This document shows, one piece after another, positions 1 through 4,223 of a stretch of 6,408 nt of DNA. Position 1 is the stretch's first letter; each line of letters starts with the position of its first letter. This DNA comes from Caldifarciminota bacterium UBA3079. GTDB lineage: Bacteria > Hydrothermota > Tepidihabitantia > Tepidihabitantales > Tepidihabitantaceae. The notes under the pieces are model-generated. The model saw nothing but the letters and a program-made list of their open reading frames with translations, did no database searches and was not told where the DNA came from. The DNA lies in NCBI GenBank assembly GCA_002366635.1, contig DFBN01000090.1, forward strand, positions 1 through 6,408. The letters are read 5' to 3'. The translations under genes and the position numbers were made by a program.

Positions 1-36
1 CATCCGGCATCTGGCTCCGGGCGTCTATTTCATCCG
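1..36 (+). repeat. Tail-encoding direct repeat, copy 1
   Basis: These 36 bases match 1243-1278 at 35 of 36 positions; the only difference is a C/G in the codon before TAT, a synonymous GTC/GTG change. The repeat encodes IRHLAPGVYFIR in the same frame in both genes. Identity ends abruptly after it: the following 46 bases of the two genes are clearly different. The left end of the repeat is cut by the window edge, so its true length may be greater. Confidence 0.9.
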
Positions 37-82
37 AAACGAAGCAACCGCCAAGAGCGCCAAGGTCGTTATTCAGAGGTAG
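1..82 (+). CDS. C-terminal end of a secreted protein with a sorting-type tail (5' truncated by window edge)
   Basis: Reading from base 2, the frame gives 26 residues, starting IRHLAPGVYFIR and ending KVVIQR, then a TAG stop at 80-82. The 'L-APGVYF-IR ... KVVIQ' pattern is the last part of the beta-sandwich sorting domain (type A/Por secretion-like, also called FlgD-Ig-like) at the end of many exported proteins in WOR-3 and Bacteroidetes-related bacteria. The tail has the same length as that of the next gene, and 17 of 26 residues match. The stop is followed after 9 bases by the next start, so the two genes are probably co-transcribed and encode two cell-surface or secreted proteins in tandem. 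Nothing can be said about the main body of this protein, which lies outside the window. The family call rests only on this short tail and its match to the neighbour. Confidence 0.75.
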   Translation, partial: IRHLAPGVYFIRNEATAKSAKVVIQR

Positions 83-90
83 GGAGGAGG
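82..90 (+). promoter_or_regulatory. Strong Shine-Dalgarno for the 410-residue secreted protein
   Basis: GGGAGGAGG begins on the last base of the upstream TAG stop and ends one base before the ATG at 92. The GGGAGG half sits about 4 bases from the start, so spacing is tight but usable. With the signal peptide that begins immediately at this ATG, it fixes the start. It also implies translation of the two secreted-protein genes from one transcript. Confidence 0.65.
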
Positions 91-91
91 T

Positions 92-1324
92 ATGTTCCGT
101 AGCTATGTTTTGTTGCTTGTAGCAACCTTGGCTAGCGTTGCCGTGGCCGGACACGATGTCGGGATTTCTGAGATTCTGGAGCCTGACACATTGGTAGTGG
201 CACGGGGTTCAGTGCGGCCTGCTGTCAAAGTCCGCAACTACGGCACGTTTACCGAAAGCTATATCCCGGTTCGCTGCTTCATCGACTCTGCGGGCGAGCG
301 CGTCTATGCTAGCTACAAGATACTCGACGGCCCGCTGCCGCCGGGCGCAGAGTCTCTGGTGTGGTGGTTTCCGCCTTTCCGACCAGGCGGCGAATACTGC
401 TGGTATGACGTGACGTTCTTTACCGCCCTTAGTACTGACGAGAATCGTTCCAACGATACCATGAAGCAACGCACGTGGTGGTCGCCCGCTTACATAACCG
501 ACACGTTGCATCCGGAGCAGCATAGTCTGGACCCGGTGTTCGACGGCGTGATTGACCCAGATGAGTGGCGGTGCCACCGGTTTGATATTTCTGATGTTAA
601 CGGTAGGGGAGGGACTACTCGACCGAGAGGAACCTGCATACTGTACCTTGCCCACACCGACCACGTCTGGCTGGCAGTCGACGTGCGCGCGCTGAACACA
701 CGGCAAGACGATGACAGAATTCTGGTTTACCTGGATGAGAACCGGGACTGCGCGTGGGCAACGGATTCGAGCGAAGGGACCCACTGCTTCTTCGTCAGCG
801 GGGGCAGGGATTCGCTGGTCTATTCCTGGATGCCGGGCAGGCAGCGTCTGCCATGTCCGGGATGCACTCTGGCGTCGAGCGTTGCCGGCGGCAATTTGCA
901 GTTCGAGGCGAGGATTCCGGTCGGTCAGCGTAAGGGCGACATCTCCATACCGTGGGAACGGTCGTCCGGAGGCGCGGTATCGTTCTGGCGTGGAGACAGT
1001 TGCTACGGCTGGTGGCCACAGAGTCTGGAGCTTTCTCATTGGGATGACCCTGAGTACTACGGTCTAGTCGTGTGGGTGTCGAACACGGTGGAGGAGGAAT
1101 CTGAACAACCCGGAGCTATCGGTTCTCGACTGACGGCCCAGACGATGACTCGCGGTATGCTGCGGCTGGCGGACGGAGTCCCTGCCGTCCTCCTCGACAT
1201 CACCGGGCGGAAGGTGGCAAACCTGATGCCAGGCGAGAACGACATCCGGCATCTGGCTCCGGGCGTGTATTTCATCCGGCAAAAGGAGGACAGGATAATA
1301 AATAAGGTTGTAATTCAGAAATAA
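92..1324 (+). CDS. Secreted protein: Ig/CARDB-like domain, CBM9/DOMON-like domain, C-terminal sorting tail
   Basis: This is an exported protein of 410 residues. Residues 1-20 form a signal peptide (MFRSYV, then a hydrophobic run, ending AVAG). Residues about 21-130 resemble the CARDB/Ig-like domains of bacterial surface proteins (DVGISEIL at the start, then VKVRNYGTF and a PGGEYCWYDVTF strand). Residues about 148-330 look like a CBM9/DOMON-type beta-sandwich: FDGVIDPDEW, LYLAHTDHVWLAVDV, and an acidic segment DDRILVYLDENRD typical of ligand- or calcium-binding carbohydrate-binding modules. Residues about 350-410 are the sorting-type tail (LLDITGRKV, LAPGVYFIR, KVVIQK). Nine cysteines occur after the signal peptide (62, 103, 161, 182, 220, 232, 255, 258, 304), so disulfides are possible. 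No catalytic motif is visible; surface attachment or glycan binding is inference. The gene follows another tailed secreted protein by 9 bases. The body is richer in G+C than the last 46 bases, which are only 30% GC. The existence of the gene is secure; domain names are by pattern only. Confidence 0.85.
   Translation: MFRSYVLLLVATLASVAVAGHDVGISEILEPDTLVVARGSVRPAVKVRNYGTFTESYIPVRCFIDSAGERVYASYKILDGPLPPGAESLVWWFPPFRPGGEYCWYDVTFFTALSTDENRSNDTMKQRTWWSPAYITDTLHPEQHSLDPVFDGVIDPDEWRCHRFDISDVNGRGGTTRPRGTCILYLAHTDHVWLAVDVRALNTRQDDDRILVYLDENRDCAWATDSSEGTHCFFVSGGRDSLVYSWMPGRQRLPCPGCTLASSVAGGNLQFEARIPVGQRKGDISIPWERSSGGAVSFWRGDSCYGWWPQSLELSHWDDPEYYGLVVWVSNTVEEESEQPGAIGSRLTAQTMTRGMLRLADGVPAVLLDITGRKVANLMPGENDIRHLAPGVYFIRQKEDRIINKVVIQK
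1243..1278 (+). repeat. Tail-encoding direct repeat, copy 2
   Basis: This segment matches bases 1-36 with one synonymous mismatch and lies in the sorting-type tail of the 410-residue secreted protein (residues 385-396 approximately). Silent third positions are conserved as well, which protein-level selection alone would not explain. The sequence directly after it (1279-1324) is AT-rich and unlike the equivalent part of the upstream gene. Confidence 0.9.
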
Positions 1325-1371
1325 ATGCATAAAACGGTAGGGGCTTGACATCAAAGGGCTGAATAATATGC

Positions 1372-2538
1372 TTGGATGTGATTTGTATTTATGAAGATGA
1401 GGATTATGCCAAGCTGTTCCCTTTGGTGGATTTGAAGCCGGTTTTTGATTTACGCTGCGGCCGCAGGACCCTGTTGGATAAAATCCGCCGTCTTTATCCC
1501 CGCGAGAAGTTGATTCTCTGGGTAAGGGAAAGTCTGGCAGATGTTGTCGCAGAGCAGCATCCTGATTGCAAGGTAAACATCACTATTGAGTCCCCTTGTC
1601 TTTTTCTTTCGGGCCGGGCCATTCTGAATAAGATGATTGGCGTTAAGGGGCCGGAAGCGCTCTTTTTGACCAATGACGAAGTCATCGGGTTCCGTCTGGA
1701 CCATGCAACCGGATTGAAGCCAGGTTCGGGTCCGTTCGAGATTGATTTGCCCAAGGAGCAGGTGAATGCAAAGGTCGTCGAATACCCATGGGATTTGGTT
1801 AATTTCACACGGGATGAGCTGAAAAAGGAACTGCGAGGTGGCAAGCTTGAAGGGGGACTGAGCAGGGATGCAAAAGTTGTCGGCAGGCGTAACAGACTCC
1901 GTCTTGGGAAAGGCGGACATGTGTGGCCAGGTGTGGTGCTTTCTACCGAGACCGGCTCGATTCTCGTCGACTGTAATGCCCAAGTCAGGCCAGGCAGTTT
2001 TATTGAAGGACCTTGCTATATCGGGCCGGGGACGATTATTGATGGCGCAAAAATAAGACCGGGTTGCAGTTTCGGACCTGAATGCAGAATCGGGGGTGAG
2101 GTTGAGGCAACTGTTTTCCAGGGTTATTCAAACAAGCACCATGATGGTTTCATCGGCCATAGTTTTGTCGGGGAATGGGTCAATCTCGGCGCATTCACTA
2201 CAAGCTCGGATTTGAAGAATGCCTACCAGCCGGTAAAGGTCCAGGTCGGCGCCAGGCAGGTTGACACCGGTCTTTTGAAAGTGGGTTGTTTTTTTGGTGA
2301 CCATGTGAAGACCGCAATCGGCTCGCTTTTCAACACCGGTGCGGTTGTGGGTACATTTGCCAACTGGTTTGAGCCCGGGCTTTCGCCAAAATATATTAAA
2401 AGGTTCAGTTGGGGAAAAGACCACAAGTGGCAATTGAAAGATGCGTTGACTGTTGCCAGACAAGTAATGGCCCAGCGCAATGTCAAGATGAGCAGGGCAT
2501 ACGAGCGATTACTGGACCGTGTTTATTCCCGAATCTAG
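1372..2538 (+). CDS. GlmU-like putative sugar nucleotidyltransferase with left-handed beta-helix acyltransferase domain
   Basis: The protein has 388 residues and two parts. Residues 1-155 resemble the short nucleotidyltransferase module of the GlmU-like family (Pfam NTP_transf_4 type): VICIYEDEDY, LFPLVDLKPVFDLRCG, and VVEYPWDLVNFTRDEL before the helix domain. The G-x-G-T-R-M loop of classical sugar nucleotidyltransferases is not seen, as is usual in this subfamily. Residues about 165-335 are hexapeptide repeats forming a left-handed beta-helix (IEGPCYIGPGTIIDGAKI). The segment GHSFVGEWVNLGAFTTSSDLKN aligns with the acetyltransferase active-site region of GlmU, which reads NIGAGTITCNYDG. The likely role is making a nucleotide-activated, possibly N-acetylated, hexose in the cytoplasm for envelope polymers; the exact substrate cannot be read. 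The start is TTG at 1372: the frame has a TGA at 1360-1362 and no ATG between. An AAAGGG at 1353-1358 is a distant, weak ribosome site. GTG at 1378 is the alternative. The ROK kinase gene follows after 8 bases. Confidence 0.85.
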   Translation: MDVICIYEDEDYAKLFPLVDLKPVFDLRCGRRTLLDKIRRLYPREKLILWVRESLADVVAEQHPDCKVNITIESPCLFLSGRAILNKMIGVKGPEALFLTNDEVIGFRLDHATGLKPGSGPFEIDLPKEQVNAKVVEYPWDLVNFTRDELKKELRGGKLEGGLSRDAKVVGRRNRLRLGKGGHVWPGVVLSTETGSILVDCNAQVRPGSFIEGPCYIGPGTIIDGAKIRPGCSFGPECRIGGEVEATVFQGYSNKHHDGFIGHSFVGEWVNLGAFTTSSDLKNAYQPVKVQVGARQVDTGLLKVGCFFGDHVKTAIGSLFNTGAVVGTFANWFEPGLSPKYIKRFSWGKDHKWQLKDALTVARQVMAQRNVKMSRAYERLLDRVYSRI

Positions 2539-2540
2539 GA
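2537..2540 (+). promoter_or_regulatory. Ribosome binding site deciding the TTG start of the ROK kinase
   Basis: AGGA overlaps the TAG stop of the GlmU-like gene and lies 6 bases before TTG at 2547, a standard spacing. The kinase frame is open further upstream to 2409, but that extension overlaps the end of the GlmU-like gene and adds 46 residues with no ROK character. The TTG gives a product starting DIGIDIGGTN, which is where ROK proteins normally begin. Confidence 0.65.
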
Positions 2541-2546
2541 CATAGA

Positions 2547-3548
2547 TTGGACATCGGCATCGACATCGGCGGAACGAATATGAAAGTCGGTCTGGTTGAT
2601 GCCCGAGGCAGGGTTGCGGCGCGCAGGAGGTTGGCAACCAAGGCTTCAGAAGGGCCTGGGCCGGCATTGGAAAGATTGGGTCGGTGCATCGCAGGTTTGC
2701 GTAAAGGGAAAAGGGTGAAATCAATCGGTGTCGGAATCGCCGGGCTTGTGGACCACGCTCGTGGCGTTGTCAGGATTCCGCCTAATCTGCCTGGATGGGA
2801 TGGCACAAAAGTCCAAGAGGTCCTGAAGCATATGACCGGTCTGCCAGTGCATTGCGCCAATGATGCAAATGCGGTCACTTTGGGTGAATGGCTTTATGGG
2901 GCAGGCCGGGGATGCCGCAATCTCTTTTGTCTGACATTGGGGAGTGGTGTTGGTGGTGGGGCTATTGTCAACAATAAGCTGTTTCTGGGTGCGAATCATG
3001 CGGCCGGGGAGCTGGGGCATACTGTGATTTTCGGTAACGGCCTGGTTTGCCGATGCGGGGGAAGGGGTTGCGTAGAACGATATGCGGGTGCAGATTATAT
3101 TGTCCGCCGGGCGCGTCAGCGGGTCAAGGCAGCGATAAAACGCGCAAGAGACCACAGGAACCAGATTCCCATGTTCAAAGGAATAATGGATAAGAAACCG
3201 GGTATGCTGGTTGAGAAATTTGCAACACGGCTCAGTCGGCTGACGATGAAGGATATCGGCAGGGCTGCGCGTGCAAAAGACCGGCTCGCATTGAAACTGG
3301 TTGAAGAAACAGGTTATTATCTCGGGCTTGGTCTGGTGAATGTTGTGGCACTTTATGACCCGGAAAGAATAGTGATTGGGGGTGGTGTCAGCGGTCTGGG
3401 CAGGCCATTGATGCGAGCGGTCAGAAAGACGGTTTTCAGCCGCATCCAGTTTTTCCCGGGCCGACGACTGGAGATTGTTTTCGGCCGGTTGGGAAACGAT
3501 GCGGGTATTATCGGTGCAACCAGGCTTGGTAAGCACATGCCAGCCTGA
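2547..3548 (+). CDS. ROK-family sugar kinase (glucokinase-like)
   Basis: The 333-residue product is a cytoplasmic ATP-dependent sugar kinase of the ROK family, which phosphorylates glucose or an N-acetylated hexose. Motifs are complete: phosphate-binding DIGGTN at residues 6-11; VGIAGLVD at 62-69; CANDAN at 103-108 with the presumed catalytic base Asp106; LGSGVGGG at 131-138; the sugar-binding ELGH at 155-158; and the zinc motif CRCGGRGCVE at 168-177, with His158, Cys168, Cys170 and Cys175 as expected ligands. The second nucleotide-binding segment IVIGGGVS lies near 276-282. Length is slightly above the usual 300-320, with extra basic sequence around residues 184-220. No N-terminal helix-turn-helix is present, so this is a kinase and not a NagC/XylR-type repressor. 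It follows the GlmU-like gene by 8 bases, so the two probably work on the same sugar pool (inference). The start is TTG, chosen from ribosome site spacing and the conserved N-terminus. The substrate cannot be decided from sequence alone. Confidence 0.92.
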   Translation: MDIGIDIGGTNMKVGLVDARGRVAARRRLATKASEGPGPALERLGRCIAGLRKGKRVKSIGVGIAGLVDHARGVVRIPPNLPGWDGTKVQEVLKHMTGLPVHCANDANAVTLGEWLYGAGRGCRNLFCLTLGSGVGGGAIVNNKLFLGANHAAGELGHTVIFGNGLVCRCGGRGCVERYAGADYIVRRARQRVKAAIKRARDHRNQIPMFKGIMDKKPGMLVEKFATRLSRLTMKDIGRAARAKDRLALKLVEETGYYLGLGLVNVVALYDPERIVIGGGVSGLGRPLMRAVRKTVFSRIQFFPGRRLEIVFGRLGNDAGIIGATRLGKHMPA

Positions 3549-3561
3549 TTTTTAGTTTTTT
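3521..3561 (+). terminator. Intrinsic terminator overlapping the ROK kinase stop codon
   Basis: CAGGCTTGG (3521-3529) pairs with CCAGCCTG (3540-3547) through eight base pairs with one bulged T and a 10-base loop. It is followed by ATTTTTAGTTTTTT (3548-3561). The stem includes the first two bases of the kinase TGA stop (3546-3548). A U-rich tract exists only in the plus-strand sense, so it ends transcription of the GlmU-like/ROK unit and would not terminate transcripts arriving from the opposite strand. Confidence 0.6.
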
Positions 3562-4214
3562 CCCAGAAGGAATTCCCAGAATCCGCGCGGGGACACACGC
3601 TTCTCCATTATAAAACTGCCTTCCTGGATGAAAGACCTGAATTCCTGGGTATAATACAACCGCCGGTGGGATTTATCATGGTTATACCATACCTCGCCCT
3701 GTTTGAGAATCCGCTGGAGTGTTTTGTCGTAACCCCCTTCCATGGTCTGGAACCCGTATTTCAACAGGGTGACAAGCATCGCTACATGTCTGGGATAGGC
3801 GACTACCGACCGTGCCCGATTCTTTTTGGCCAGCGCCAGGACAAGTTCGAGTATGAAATGCGAATAGAGCCGGCCCCGATATTTCGGTCGCATATAGGCC
3901 CTTGTCAGTTCCCAGCGATGTCCGTCTCTGCCTTCGGCATCCAGCCAGCGAGGGTCGATGCGGTCGTATCCCATGTATTTTTCACCGGATTCATCAGAGC
4001 CAATATAGACCTCAAGCATATTTTCGTTGGTGACCACATCGTTGTAACGGCGGAACGAAAACCAGTGGTCGCCTACTACCAGGTCTTTTGTCGGATATAT
4101 GATTTTCGCCTGGGGTTTGGATTCAATAAAGCGATAGACTTCATCATAGGTTCGGCATGGGATTTTCTCCACGACATGCTCGACCCAGTGGTGCATCAGG
4201 TTATCGTCTATCAT
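3552..4214 (-). CDS. Uncharacterised 220-residue protein with GNAT-like acetyltransferase core
   Basis: I do not recognise a named family, but the middle of the protein looks like a GNAT N-acetyltransferase. Residues 101-120 (WELTRAYMRPKYRGRLYSHF) have the beta4/motif A layout with an R-x-x-Y-R-G-R-L acetyl-CoA pyrophosphate loop. A helix follows (ILELVLALAKKN), then a strand (RSVVAYP), and a motif B-like helix ending LLKYGFQTME (residues 150-159). The N-terminal 100 residues contain an aromatic strand segment (VVGDHWFSFRRYNDVV) and IGSDESGEKYMGYDRIDPRWLD. The C-terminal 60 residues are rich in Tyr, Arg and Phe and match nothing I know. No signal peptide or membrane segment is seen, so it should be cytoplasmic. 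It starts at ATG 4214, 9 bases after the FtsK stop, with no clear Shine-Dalgarno, which suggests translational coupling. It ends head-on to the ROK gene, 3 bases from its stop. The substrate is unknown. An antisense frame at 3666-4301 is a shadow. Confidence 0.75.
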   Translation of the reverse strand: MIDDNLMHHWVEHVVEKIPCRTYDEVYRFIESKPQAKIIYPTKDLVVGDHWFSFRRYNDVVTNENMLEVYIGSDESGEKYMGYDRIDPRWLDAEGRDGHRWELTRAYMRPKYRGRLYSHFILELVLALAKKNRARSVVAYPRHVAMLVTLLKYGFQTMEGGYDKTLQRILKQGEVWYNHDKSHRRLYYTQEFRSFIQEGSFIMEKRVSPRGFWEFLLGKN

Positions 4215-4223
4215 GATTCTAAT

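Noticed and set aside
209..1039. Minus-strand frame of 276 codons opposite the secreted-protein gene
   Set aside because: It is a shadow produced by the GC-rich coding strand; the translation is rich in Arg/Pro/Val without domain structure, whereas the plus strand has a signal peptide and known tail.
1283..1289. AAGGAGG inside the end of the secreted-protein gene as a ribosome site for a small gene
   Set aside because: No start codon at suitable spacing opens a meaningful frame; the ATG at 1325 gives only seven codons.
1345..1369. Possible promoter TTGACA (1345-1350) with TAATAT (1364-1369) before the GlmU-like gene
   Set aside because: The spacer is 13 bases, below the range sigma70 promoters normally accept, and the start site would fall around or inside the start codon.
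2409..2546. N-terminal extension of the ROK frame to an upstream start at 2409
   Set aside because: It overlaps the GlmU-like gene in another frame, its sequence has no ROK character, and a well-placed TTG with AGGA exists at 2547.
606..3066. Two GGGNAGGG matches (606-613 and 3059-3066) resembling FtsK-orienting KOPS sites
   Set aside because: Both lie in G-rich coding sequence; two matches in 6.4 kb do not stand out, and the KOPS sequence recognised in this lineage is unknown.
2721..3536. Minus-strand frame of 271 codons opposite the ROK kinase
   Set aside because: The plus strand carries every ROK motif; the antisense product has no recognisable features.
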